NCBI GenBank assembly: GCA_025963965.1
Contig: JAOPZS010000119.1
Span: forward strand, 1 to 42,954
DNA length: 42,954 nt
From: Solirubrobacterales bacterium
Lineage (GTDB): Bacteria; Actinomycetota; Thermoleophilia; Solirubrobacterales; Solirubrobacteraceae
Direction of reading: 5' to 3'
In this document: positions 30,048 to 37,816 of the stretch, piece after piece
Numbering within the stretch: the stretch's first letter is position 1
Layout of the letters: each line of letters starts with the position of its first letter
Notes under the pieces: model-generated
Told to the model about the DNA's origin: nothing
Database searches by the model: none
Seen by the model: the letters and a program-made list of their open reading frames with translations, nothing else
Made by a program: the position numbers and the translations under genes

Positions 30048-31612
30048 GCACGCCCGGCTCGAAGCTCGGCCTCGACACGGGCGTGATCGCCGCCTGCCGC
30101 CAGGCGGCGCGCCGCATCGCCGACGACGTCGCCGAGCACATCTCCGGGCGCACGACCGTCTCGGTCGAGCGCAGCGTCACCCGGCTGCTCGGCGTCGACG
30201 GCGCCGACCAGCTCGAAGTGCCGCTGCCGAACGTGCTCGTCGACCACGTCCACGAGCGCGGCGGCCTCGACCGGGGCATCGCCCACTGGCTGGGCAACGC
30301 GATGCTCGCCGAAGGGCGCTCCCCGCAGCAGATCGCCGAGGCGGTCAGCGCCGGCGAGCTCGACCTGATGGCCCTCGAGCAGGCCGAGGAGGAGGCGATC
30401 CGCGAGCGCGTGCTTGCCGAGACGCGCACGCGCCTCACCGAGATCTCTCGCAAGTTCGACGAGCGGGCGGCAATTCGCGAGCGCCTCGGCGACTCCGGAG
30501 GGACGCTGCGCTACGTGCTGACTGCGACCGGTGACGTCTACGAGGACGTCGTGCACGCCAAGGCCGTCGCGCAGGCGGGCGGTGACATCGTCGCCGTGAT
30601 CCGCTCGACGGCGCAGAGCCTGCTCGACTACGTCCCGTACGGACCGACGACCGAGGGCTACGGGGGCACGTTCGCCACGCAGGCGAACTTCCGGATCATG
30701 CGCGAGGCGATGGACGAGTGGTCTGAGCAGCACGGCCGCTACATCCGCCTGTCGAGCTTCTGCTCCGGGCTGTGCATGTCGGAGATCGCCGCGATGGGCG
30801 CCTGGGAGGGGTTCGACAACATGGTCAACGACGCCCTCTACGGGATCCTCTACCGCGACATCAACATCGTCCGCGGCCTGATCGACCAGCGCGTCTCGCG
30901 GATGATCAACGGGCACTTCGGCGTCACGATCAACACGGGCGAGGACAACTACCTGCGCACCGCCGACGGGGTGGAGGCCGCGCCGTCCGTGACGGCGTCG
31001 CAGTTCATCAACCACCAGCTCGCTCGCGACTCGGGCGTGCCCGATGCGCAGATCGGCCTTGGCGACGCGTTCGAGATCGACGTTCCCGTGACCAACGGCT
31101 TCCTGTTCGAGCTAGCCCAGGCGCAGCTGACGCGCGAGCTGTTTCCCGACTGCCCCGTCAAGTACATGCCGCCGACGCGACACATGGACGGCAACCTGTT
31201 CCGGACGCACGCGGCCGACACGATGTTCAATCTCGTCACGATCGCCACGGGACAGGGGATCCAGACGATCGGCGTGCCGACCGAGGGGATCTTCACGCCG
31301 CACCTCCACGACCGCGTGCTCGGCCTGCAGAACGTCGACTACGTGTTCAACTCCGCGCGCGACCTCGGCGAGGAGATCGAGTTCAAGCAGGGAGGGATCA
31401 TCCAGACGCGCGCTCAGGACGTGCTGGGCGCAGCGCAGGAGCTGCTCGAGCGGATCGCCGAGCAGGGACTGTTCGCGGCGATCGAGCAGGCGACGTTCGG
31501 TGACGTCAGCCGCCGCGCCGACGAGGGTCGAGGCCTGGAGGGGATCGTGAGGACCGCCGACGGCTACCTGAATCCGCTCGTCGAGCTGATGGGGCAGGCC
31601 AGCTATGCCTAG
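30044..31612 (+). CDS. kamD: lysine 5,6-aminomutase alpha subunit
   Basis: Large subunit of the adenosylcobalamin- and PLP-dependent D-lysine/beta-lysine 5,6-aminomutase, which moves the terminal amino group from C6 to C5. The 522-residue protein has an N-terminal helical part (LDLMALEQAEEEAIRERVL), a TIM-barrel core (SLLDYVPYGPTTEGYGGTFATQANFRIMREAMDEW, SSFCSGLCMSEIAAMGAWEGFDNMVNDALYGILYRDIN) and a conserved C-terminal half (PVKYMPPTRHMDGNLFRTHAADTMFNLVTIATGQGIQ). Family length is about 515. ATG overlaps the LysRS-like stop by 4 nt (ATGA), and the 3' end overlaps kamE by 8 nt. The pathway genes of lysine fermentation are not nearby. Confidence 0.9.
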   Translation: MSTPGSKLGLDTGVIAACRQAARRIADDVAEHISGRTTVSVERSVTRLLGVDGADQLEVPLPNVLVDHVHERGGLDRGIAHWLGNAMLAEGRSPQQIAEAVSAGELDLMALEQAEEEAIRERVLAETRTRLTEISRKFDERAAIRERLGDSGGTLRYVLTATGDVYEDVVHAKAVAQAGGDIVAVIRSTAQSLLDYVPYGPTTEGYGGTFATQANFRIMREAMDEWSEQHGRYIRLSSFCSGLCMSEIAAMGAWEGFDNMVNDALYGILYRDINIVRGLIDQRVSRMINGHFGVTINTGEDNYLRTADGVEAAPSVTASQFINHQLARDSGVPDAQIGLGDAFEIDVPVTNGFLFELAQAQLTRELFPDCPVKYMPPTRHMDGNLFRTHAADTMFNLVTIATGQGIQTIGVPTEGIFTPHLHDRVLGLQNVDYVFNSARDLGEEIEFKQGGIIQTRAQDVLGAAQELLERIAEQGLFAAIEQATFGDVSRRADEGRGLEGIVRTADGYLNPLVELMGQASYA

Positions 31613-32378
31613 AGAGGTCGATCTCAGCGCGGTTCGCCCGTACGCCGACCACCTCGGCGACGGGCTCGTGCAGATGAGCTTCACGCTGCCCGTCCCGCAC
31701 TCGCTGGCGGCGCGCAAGGCCGCGCTCGAACTGGCCGCGAGCATGGGCTTCGAGGAGCCCGAGGTCGTGCACTACGAGGAGCTGACCGAGGGCTACACGT
31801 ACTTCGTGATGTACGGGCGCTGCGTGCGCACCGTCGACTTCGCCTCGCTGCAGGGCGAGGGCTTCGACATCGAGTACATGAGCGAGGACGAGATCGAGCG
31901 CTTCGCCGAGCGAAACCTCGGGCGCAGGATCATCGTCGTCGGGGCCAGCACCGGCTCGGACACGCACAGCGTCGGCATCGACGCGATGCTGAACCTGAAG
32001 GGCTACCACGGCCACCACGGGCTCGAGGGCTACCACTCCTTCGAGACCCACAACCTCGGCAGCCAGGTGCCCAACAGCGTGCTGCTGAGCAAGGCGATCG
32101 AGGTCAACGCCGACGCGATCCTCGTCTCCCAGACGGTCACCCAGCAGAACCTGCACGTGCACAACCTGACCGAGCTGGTCGAGATGGTCGAGGCGGAGGG
32201 GCGCCGCCACCAGCTGATCCTGGCCTGCGGCGGCCCGCGTGTGTCCAACGAGCTTGCCAAGGAGCTCGGCTACGACGCCGGCTTCTCCAAGGGCACGTAC
32301 CCGCACCACCTCGCGACGTTCATCGTCCGCGAGCTGGTCGCCCGGGAATCGGGCGACCGCGTCCCTGCGGCCGGCTGA
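31605..32378 (+). CDS. kamE: lysine 5,6-aminomutase beta subunit, B12-binding
   Basis: Small subunit that carries adenosylcobalamin and PLP. The 257-residue protein has an N-terminal dimerisation part (VQMSFTLPVP, EGYTYFVMYG) and a Rossmann-like B12 domain with VVGASTGSDTHSVGIDAMLNLKGYHG. The cobalt-ligand His is His121 in DTHSVG and the PLP Schiff-base Lys should be Lys132. Their spacing of 11 equals that of His133 and Lys144 in the Clostridium sticklandii enzyme. Further B12-domain motifs are ILVSQTVTQQNLHVHNLTE and ILACGGPRVSNELAKELGYDAGFSKGT. Active residues appear intact. Start overlaps kamD; the next gene begins 4 nt after the stop. Confidence 0.9.
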   Translation: MPREVDLSAVRPYADHLGDGLVQMSFTLPVPHSLAARKAALELAASMGFEEPEVVHYEELTEGYTYFVMYGRCVRTVDFASLQGEGFDIEYMSEDEIERFAERNLGRRIIVVGASTGSDTHSVGIDAMLNLKGYHGHHGLEGYHSFETHNLGSQVPNSVLLSKAIEVNADAILVSQTVTQQNLHVHNLTELVEMVEAEGRRHQLILACGGPRVSNELAKELGYDAGFSKGTYPHHLATFIVRELVARESGDRVPAAG

Positions 32379-32382
32379 GCCG

Positions 32383-33501
32383 TTGGCGACGCTCGCCGAG
32401 CTGACCGCACCTGCTCGCCGCCTCGCGCTCGTCGGGCTCGCCAAGAACACCGGCAAGACCGTCACGTTGGCGGCGCTCCTGGCCGAGCTGGCGCAGGCCG
32501 GCAGGACGGTCGGCGTGACGTCGGTCGGGCGCGACGGGGAGGAGCACGACGTGATCGACTTTCGCATCGACAAGCCGCCCGTGCAGCTCGGCGCCGGCGC
32601 GTTCGTCGCGACCACGGACGGGCTGCTGCGGGCGAGCGGCGTGCCCCACGAGCTGCTCGAGCGGACCGCGATTCGCACGCCGCTCGGTGAAGTGCTGATC
32701 GCGCGCCTGAAGGGCGCGGGCACGATCGAGGTCGCAGGGCCCTCGGCCGCCGTCGACGCGCGCCGCGTCGCCGACGCGATGCTCGGACACGGCGCCGAGC
32801 AGGTCCTGATCGACGGTGCGATCGACCGCCGCGCGGCGTCCTCGCCGGACGTCGCCGACGGGCTCGTGATGTCGACCGGCGCGATCCTCAGCGAGGACCT
32901 CGGCGAGATCGTGCAGCGCACCGCCGATGCCGTCGCTCTTGTGCAGCTCGACGCCCTCGACGTGAGCACCGGGGAGGGCCGGCGCGTGCGGGAACTGGCC
33001 GAGAAGCTCGAGCCGAGCGTCAGCCTGATGCTCGACGAGGACCTGGTCGAGCACGCGCTGCCGCCGCGCTTCGCGCTGACCGCCGAGCCGCCCGCGATCG
33101 CCGATCTCCTGCGCCGCGTCGGCTCACCGCGCTGGCTGCTGATCTCAGGCGCGCTGCCCGAGGCGTTCCTCGAGGGGCTGATCCCGCTGGCGCGCCGCCG
33201 CAGGGAGCCGCTGAAAGTGCTCGCCTCGGACCCCACGAGGGTGTTCGTCTCCAAGCACGGGCCTTCCCACTACCTGAAGGCCGGCATCGAGTTGCGCGTG
33301 CTGAGGCCGATTGGCCTGCTCGCCCTGACCGTCAACCCGGTGGCGCCGCAGTCGCACTCCTTCGACTCGGCGCGGATGCGCGCGCTGCTCGGCGAGGTCA
33401 TCCACGACGTGCCGATCTTCGACGTGATGCATCCCTCCTACACGGGCTCGCCGCCGTCGATGCCGCGCGCGCCGGCCGGCCTCCCGGGAGCCCCCGGCTA
33501 G
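32383..33501 (+). CDS. P-loop protein resembling aminomutase reactivase subunit KamB
   Basis: A 372-residue protein with Walker A GLAKNTGKT at residues 18-26, followed by TVGVTSVGRDGEEHD, IRTPLGEVLIARL and EVAGPSAAVDARRVADAMLGHGAEQVLIDGAIDR. The IGxxKNxGKT...TSxGRDGE pattern is the one I recall for KamB, a proposed ATP-dependent reactivation partner of lysine 5,6-aminomutase; recall only, not searched. Position directly after kamE supports this, since B12 radical mutases commonly need chaperones. The usual MutS-like partner KamC is not adjacent. TTG start 4 nt after the kamE stop. It ends convergent with a small gene, sharing stop bases. Confidence 0.65.
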   Translation: MATLAELTAPARRLALVGLAKNTGKTVTLAALLAELAQAGRTVGVTSVGRDGEEHDVIDFRIDKPPVQLGAGAFVATTDGLLRASGVPHELLERTAIRTPLGEVLIARLKGAGTIEVAGPSAAVDARRVADAMLGHGAEQVLIDGAIDRRAASSPDVADGLVMSTGAILSEDLGEIVQRTADAVALVQLDALDVSTGEGRRVRELAEKLEPSVSLMLDEDLVEHALPPRFALTAEPPAIADLLRRVGSPRWLLISGALPEAFLEGLIPLARRRREPLKVLASDPTRVFVSKHGPSHYLKAGIELRVLRPIGLLALTVNPVAPQSHSFDSARMRALLGEVIHDVPIFDVMHPSYTGSPPSMPRAPAGLPGAPG

Positions 33502-33827
33502 CAGACGGGCCGCTCGGGCACGCGCGCGACAGGCTCGAGCGCCGGGGCGACGTGCGCGGGCACGCCGCTTGGGCTCCCACCGCGTCGCACGCGCAGCTCG
33601 CCGGAGGCGGCGAGCGCCGGGCGGCCCTCGATCGGCGCGCGAGCGGGGACCGGCCCCGGGACCTCGCCGGAGGCGGGGCGCGCCGGAGGGACCGGCTCTG
33701 GCTCAGACGCGCCGCGAGCGAACAGGGCTGGCAGACGCCCACCCGGGCGAGAGGATGCCCGCAGATCACGCTGGTGCTCGGCGACGAGCTGTGCGGCTAT
33801 GTGGTGGCTTCTGATCATGAATCCCAT
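33498..33827 (-). CDS. small hypothetical protein
   Basis: A 109-residue frame beginning MGFMIRSHHIAAQLVAEHQRDLR, a plausible amphipathic helix, followed by a Pro/Ala/Arg-rich low-complexity tail. GGAG lies 8 nt before the ATG at 33827; an ATG at 33818 and a GTG at 33857 are alternatives. It faces away from the ArsR-type regulator gene, so it could be that regulator's target. No domain is recognised, and the tail composition could also be chance in GC-rich DNA. Its stop overlaps that of the P-loop gene by 3 nt. Confidence 0.42.
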   Translation of the reverse strand: MGFMIRSHHIAAQLVAEHQRDLRASSRPGGRLPALFARGASEPEPVPPARPASGEVPGPVPARAPIEGRPALAASGELRVRRGGSPSGVPAHVAPALEPVARVPERPVC

Positions 33828-33856
33828 TCTGCGGGCTCCGAGTTCAGGCACTAACA

Positions 33857-33876
33857 CATTTAGACTGAGCTAAATG
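33857..33876. promoter_or_regulatory. operator-like palindrome CATTTAG-N6-CTAAATG at the DUF5937/ArsR promoter
   Basis: Perfect 7-bp arms sit at 33857-33863 and 33870-33876. A TAGACT -10 box (33861-33866) lies inside, so a bound repressor would block the promoter. It lies between the divergent small gene and the regulator gene, as expected for an autoregulated ArsR-type system. Confidence 0.55.
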
Positions 33877-33922
33877 GATGGCGGGCGCCGGGGCGGGGCC
33901 CGATGATGCGAAGCGAGCCGAG

Positions 33923-34972
33923 ATGATCCTTGCCAGATTCCACACCGAGGCCCTCACGCGGGTGCGCTTTGCGATCTCGCCGATGTTCGAGATGATCCGC
34001 AGCGTCCGCACGCTGCATGACCCGGCGGGCGCAGCGCTGCACCTGCCGTGGGTCGAGCAGGCCGCCCCGCTTGTCGGCGACCTCGACCTGACGCCGCTCG
34101 TCGCGCTGCAGAGCGCCCCCGTCTACAACCCCGACTTCGTCAACCCGCCGCCGAGCGGGCCGCTCGTCGAGTTCGAGGACGAGCTGGCAGTGATGGTCGC
34201 CACGCCGGCCAGACAGATCGCCGCCGAGGTCCGCTACGCCTACGGCGACGCCCCCCTGCCCGCCGTGCTCGAGCCGTTCGTCGAGAGCCCGCGCAAGGCG
34301 ATCGAAGGTCTCGCGGAGCTGATGCGCGAGTACTGGCAGCGCAGCCTCGCCGCCCACTGGCCGCGCGTACGCTCCCTGCTCGAGCACGACGTCCTCTACC
34401 GCTCCCGCCAGATCGCCGACGGCGGAACGGCACGGCTGTTCTGCGACCTGGACCCGAGTGTCAGCTGGAGCGACGGCGTGCTGACGATCGAGTGCGGGGA
34501 GTGCGAGTCGGATCTCGATCTCGACGAGCGCGGGCTCTTGCTCGTGCCTAGCGCGTTCGTATGGCCGATCGTCACGATTCTCACGCTCGAGCCGTGGCAG
34601 CCGACGCTCGCCTATCCGGCGCGGGGCATCGGCATGCTGTGGAGCCCCGAGGAGCCCTCGGCGCCGGACGCGCTCGAGCGGCTGGTGGGCCGCACCCGGG
34701 CGACCCTGCTGAGCGCGCTCGACTCGCCGCGCTCGACGACCGAGCTCGCCGGCACGCTCGGCATGACCGCCGGAGGGGTCTCCCAGCACCTGACGGTCCT
34801 GCGCGACGCCGGCCTCGTCTGCGGCAGGCGGGTGGCGCGGTCCGTGCTCTACCTGCGCTCCGCCGAGGGCGACGCGCTGCTCGACGCGTCGCACACCCCC
34901 GAGGCGCTCGACGAGCGCGCTACGGACGCGGCGGCGCTTGCGAGCGGCGCCTCGGCCGCCGTGCGAGGCTAG
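33923..34972 (+). CDS. ArsR-family transcriptional regulator with DUF5937 N-terminal domain
   Basis: A 349-residue protein. Residues 1-240 resemble DUF5937 (begins MILARFHTEALTRVRFAISPMFEM; contains WPRVRSLLEHDVLYRSRQIADGG and LVPSAFVWP). A C-terminal winged helix-turn-helix follows at about 250-325 (RATLLSALDSPRSTTELAGTLGMTAGGVSQHLTVLRDAGLV, VLYLRS). Such actinobacterial regulators usually repress a nearby gene, often an efflux pump. No pump is adjacent; only the small divergent gene is. No metal-binding CxC typical of ArsR/SmtB is seen, so the ligand is unknown. The ATG at 33923 matches the family start; an ATG at 33878 would add 15 residues. Confidence 0.82.
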   Translation: MILARFHTEALTRVRFAISPMFEMIRSVRTLHDPAGAALHLPWVEQAAPLVGDLDLTPLVALQSAPVYNPDFVNPPPSGPLVEFEDELAVMVATPARQIAAEVRYAYGDAPLPAVLEPFVESPRKAIEGLAELMREYWQRSLAAHWPRVRSLLEHDVLYRSRQIADGGTARLFCDLDPSVSWSDGVLTIECGECESDLDLDERGLLLVPSAFVWPIVTILTLEPWQPTLAYPARGIGMLWSPEEPSAPDALERLVGRTRATLLSALDSPRSTTELAGTLGMTAGGVSQHLTVLRDAGLVCGRRVARSVLYLRSAEGDALLDASHTPEALDERATDAAALASGASAAVRG

Positions 34973-34982
34973 ACCCGGCGGC

Positions 34983-35270
34983 TCAGCCGGTGGCGGCGGC
35001 GCCGCCGCCGCCGGAGGCGAAGTAGTCGGCGTTGATCTGCGTGTACCTCTGCCACTCGTCCGGGAGCTGGTCCTCGGCAAAGCAGGCGTCCACCGGGCAC
35101 GCCTCGACGCAGGCATCGCAGTCGATGCACTCCTCCGGGTCGATGTAGAGCATCTCGGCCGCGTCGTATCCGGGCTCGTCGGGCGTCGGGTGGATGCAAT
35201 CCACGGGGCACACCTCGACACAGGAGTTGTCCTTGGTGCCAATGCACGGCTCGGCGATTACGTAGGCCAT
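34983..35270 (-). CDS. fdxA: 7Fe ferredoxin ([3Fe-4S][4Fe-4S])
   Basis: Small electron carrier of the actinobacterial FdxA type. The 95-residue protein has Cys9-x7-Cys17-x3-Cys21-x3-Cys25 and Cys48-x2-Cys51-x2-Cys54-x3-Cys58-Pro. The spacing equals that of Azotobacter ferredoxin I, where the wider first motif gives a 3Fe-4S cluster. The acidic middle region and the DEWQRYTQINADYF tail are typical. An extra Cys63 follows the second cluster. A Gly/Ala tail ends the protein. The ribosome-binding site is A-rich and weak. It is a single gene, divergent from the epimerase gene. Confidence 0.94.
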   Translation of the reverse strand: MAYVIAEPCIGTKDNSCVEVCPVDCIHPTPDEPGYDAAEMLYIDPEECIDCDACVEACPVDACFAEDQLPDEWQRYTQINADYFASGGGGAAATG

Positions 35271-35319
35271 TCGCTTCTTTCTAAGTCGTTTGCGGTGGGC
35301 TCGCTGGCAGCGAGGGGCC

Positions 35320-35325
35320 TATTGT
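35320..35325 (+). promoter_or_regulatory. leaderless -10 box TATTGT, 7 nt before the epimerase ATG
   Basis: TATTGT is followed by 7 nt and the ATG at 35333, with no ribosome-binding site between them. Confidence 0.45.
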
Positions 35326-35332
35326 ACGAATC

Positions 35333-36214
35333 ATGCTGCTGCTAACCGGCGCGACCGGCCTGGTGGGCTCGAACCTGCTCAGCCGCCTGCTCGCGGAAGG
35401 GAGGCAGGTGCGCTGCCTGGTACGCGATCCCCGGCGCCTGGGCACGCAGCGCGTGCGGGTGCAGATCGCCCTCGGCGACCTGACCGACCCCCCCTCGTTT
35501 CGGAACGCCCTGCGCGGCGTCGACACGGTCGTGCACCTCGCGGCGGCGATCCGCGACCAGCCCCGCGGCTCGATCGAGGAGCTCGACGGGATCGCCACGT
35601 GGCGGATGGTCGAGGCGGCCGAGCGCCAGGGCGTCGAGCGGTTCGTGTTCTTCTCGGCGCTGGGAGCCTCCACGCACAACCGCACTCGCTGCCTGCGTGC
35701 GAAGGCGCTGGCCGAGCAGGCGGTCGCCGAGGCTGACCTGCACTCGATCGTGTTCGCGCCGTCGCTCGTCTACGCGCCCGGTGACCAGTGGCTGACGCTG
35801 CTCGAACGCCTGGCGCTGCTGCCCGTGATGCCCGTCTCGGGACGCGGTCGAGCCCGCTTTCAGCCGATCTGGGCGGAGGACGCGGCCGACTGCGTCGTGG
35901 CGAGCCTGCGCGACAGCGACGGAGAGCGGCGCCGCCGCTATGAGCTGGCCGGCCCGGAGACGCTCAGCCACACCGAGATCGTCCGCACCGTGCTGCGCGC
36001 CCTGCGCCGCAACCGGCCGCTGCTGCACGTCCCGACGCCGCTCGTCTCACGCGGCCTGCGGCTGCTCGAGGCGGCGATGGGGCCGCGCGCGCCCGCGACC
36101 TGGGACGAGGCGGAGCTGATGGAGGTCTCGATGCTCTCCAGGCATGGCAGCGCGGACGTCGAGGCGCTCGGCGTGGTGCCCCAGCGGATGTCTGCGGTGC
36201 TCGAGGCGGCCTGA
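35333..36214 (+). CDS. NAD(P)-binding epimerase/NDUFA9-like SDR protein
   Basis: A 293-residue atypical or extended short-chain dehydrogenase/reductase. The cofactor motif TGATGLVGSNLL is at residues 5-16, an Arg-rich second strand (VRCLVRDPRRL) suggests NADP preference, and GDLTDP, VDTVVHLAAAI and FVFFSALGAS follow in family order. The usual YxxxK catalytic pair is not evident (CLRAKALAEQ lacks the Tyr), which is common in NDUFA9-like and NmrA-like members that act as sensors or assembly factors. The substrate is unknown. The gene stands alone between ferredoxin and the convergent amidase gene, with a 2-nt gap between stops. Confidence 0.8.
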   Translation: MLLLTGATGLVGSNLLSRLLAEGRQVRCLVRDPRRLGTQRVRVQIALGDLTDPPSFRNALRGVDTVVHLAAAIRDQPRGSIEELDGIATWRMVEAAERQGVERFVFFSALGASTHNRTRCLRAKALAEQAVAEADLHSIVFAPSLVYAPGDQWLTLLERLALLPVMPVSGRGRARFQPIWAEDAADCVVASLRDSDGERRRRYELAGPETLSHTEIVRTVLRALRRNRPLLHVPTPLVSRGLRLLEAAMGPRAPATWDEAELMEVSMLSRHGSADVEALGVVPQRMSAVLEAA

Positions 36215-36216
36215 GC

Positions 36217-37659
36217 TCAGCCGGAGACGGCTTCGCCGACCGTCGGGCGCCGCTCAGCCCACGGCTGCGCGGCTTCGAGCTGGGAGGCGAGCGCCAGCAG
36301 CCGCTCCTCGCCGGCCGGAGCGCCGACGATCTGCACGGCCAGCGGCAGGCCGTCCTCGCCCTCGTACAGCGGCACGGAGATACCGGGCTGGCCGGTGGCG
36401 TTGAAGACGGGCGTGTACGGCGTGAACAGGCCGGAGCGGCGGAACGTCGACATCGGATCCTCGGCGGCCGTGTCGAGCGTGCCGAGCGCCAGCGGGCGCT
36501 CGGCCAGCGCAGGCGTGAGCAGCGCGTCGTACTGCGAGAGCCATGCGACGAGGCGCCGCGCGTAGGCCTGCAGCCGCACGACGGCCGCCTGGGCCTCGAG
36601 CGTGCCGAGCTTTCCGATCATCGAGAAGATCGCCCAGCTCATCGGCTCCATGTCCTCGGCCGTGGGCATCTTGCCCGCGACGAGCCCGGAGTAGCCGATC
36701 GACAGCGCGATCTGCGAGGAGAAGACCATCCCGAACAGCTCAGAGAGCCCGTCCTCCCGCCATGGCGGATCGGCCTCGACGACCTCGTGGCCGAGCGATC
36801 GCAGCAGCTCGGCCGCCTCCTCGGCGCCGCGCGCGGCGATCGGATCGAGTTGCGCGTCGGGCGTCGGAGTCAGCGTGCTGAAGGCGATCCGCATGCGGCC
36901 GGGCTCGGCGGCGGCCGCCTCGGCGAACGGCCGCGACGGCGGCGGCGCCCAGGTCGCGTCGCCGGGCTCATAGCCGGCGAGCACGTCGAGGATCGCGGCC
37001 GTGTCGGCGACGGTGCGCGTCAGCATCCCGTCGATCCCCAGCGAGGAGTCGCCGAGTTCGGGAGCGGCGGAGATCCGCCCGCGGGCCGGCTTCAGGCCGA
37101 CGAGCCCGCAGCACGCCGCCGGGATGCGGATCGAGCCGCCGCCGTCGTTGCCGTGAGCCACCGGGACGAGTCCTGCCGCGACGGCCGCCGCGGAGCCGCC
37201 GGAGGAGCCGCCGGGCGTGCGCTGCAAATCCCACGGGTTGCGCGTGGGACCGAAGATGCGTGCCTCGGAGACGGGCAGGATGCCGTACTCGGGCAGGGTG
37301 GTCGTCCCGACGATCACGAACCCGGCGTCGCGCAGGCGCCGCGTGATGTTGTGGTCGTAGTCGCACATGTTGTTCTCCATCAGCGGGCACCCGTAGGTCA
37401 GCCGCAGCCCGGAGACGGGACGGTTGTTCTTGATCGCCACGGGCACTCCGGCGAACGGGCGCTCGTCGCCGGCACCGATCTGCGACGCGCTCTGCAGGGC
37501 GCGCTCGCCGTCGACGTCGACGAACGCGTTCAGCTCTGGGTTCAGCTCCTCGATGCGCCCGAGCGAGATCTCGGTCAGCTCACGGGCCGAGATCTCGCCG
37601 GAGCGCACCATCGCCGCCAGCTCGACGGCCCCACGGAACATCAGATCGGTGTCGGACAT
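36217..37659 (-). CDS. amidase (amidase signature family)
   Basis: A 480-residue serine hydrolase that cleaves amide bonds. The Ser-cisSer-Lys triad is readable: Lys77 in GVPVAIKNN, cis-Ser152 in TPGGSSGGSAAA and nucleophile Ser176 in NDGGGSIRIPA. The N-terminal helix-rich start (ELAAMVRSGEISARELTEISLGRIEELNPELNAFV) and the C-terminal FNATGQPGISVPLY and GLPLAVQIVG segments are typical. The loop says AIKNN where GatA and many relatives have AIKDN. No gatB or gatC adjoins, so this is not obviously a GatA. Substrate unknown. The ATG is preceded by GAGGAGGGACG, a strong ribosome-binding site. Confidence 0.9.
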   Translation of the reverse strand: MSDTDLMFRGAVELAAMVRSGEISARELTEISLGRIEELNPELNAFVDVDGERALQSASQIGAGDERPFAGVPVAIKNNRPVSGLRLTYGCPLMENNMCDYDHNITRRLRDAGFVIVGTTTLPEYGILPVSEARIFGPTRNPWDLQRTPGGSSGGSAAAVAAGLVPVAHGNDGGGSIRIPAACCGLVGLKPARGRISAAPELGDSSLGIDGMLTRTVADTAAILDVLAGYEPGDATWAPPPSRPFAEAAAAEPGRMRIAFSTLTPTPDAQLDPIAARGAEEAAELLRSLGHEVVEADPPWREDGLSELFGMVFSSQIALSIGYSGLVAGKMPTAEDMEPMSWAIFSMIGKLGTLEAQAAVVRLQAYARRLVAWLSQYDALLTPALAERPLALGTLDTAAEDPMSTFRRSGLFTPYTPVFNATGQPGISVPLYEGEDGLPLAVQIVGAPAGEERLLALASQLEAAQPWAERRPTVGEAVSG

Positions 37660-37756
37660 CGTCCCTCCTCAAGGGGTTTCGGCGCCACGCTCCGGTCAGC
37701 CGGGCAGGACGGCCGGGTCGCACTGCAGCCTACTCGCGCGCGGATTCCTGCGACGA

Positions 37757-37772
37757 TGTGGGTCTGCCCACA
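37757..37772 (+). other. 6-bp inverted repeat TGTGGG-TCTG-CCCACA upstream of citrate synthase
   Basis: Perfect arms at 37757-37762 and 37767-37772, 45 nt before the citrate synthase start, in the 157-nt gap between it and the divergent amidase gene. It could be an operator or a leader hairpin. No clear promoter hexamers were found. Confidence 0.3.
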
Positions 37773-37816
37773 AGGCAGCAACCCCCGTCGAGCATCCAGC
37801 CCAGAAAGCGAGTGCA

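Noticed and set aside
31506-33254. 582-residue minus-strand frame opposite kamE and the P-loop gene
   Set aside because: Antisense to two genes with intact functional motifs; Ser/Arg-rich shadow.
28485-33501. A complete lysine-fermentation cluster
   Set aside because: kamA, kdd, kce and kal homologues are absent on both sides; only the 5,6-aminomutase step is present.
36217-37659. GatA subunit of the tRNA-dependent amidotransferase
   Set aside because: No gatB or gatC adjoins, and the Lys loop reads AIKNN rather than the usual AIKDN, so a general amidase is safer.
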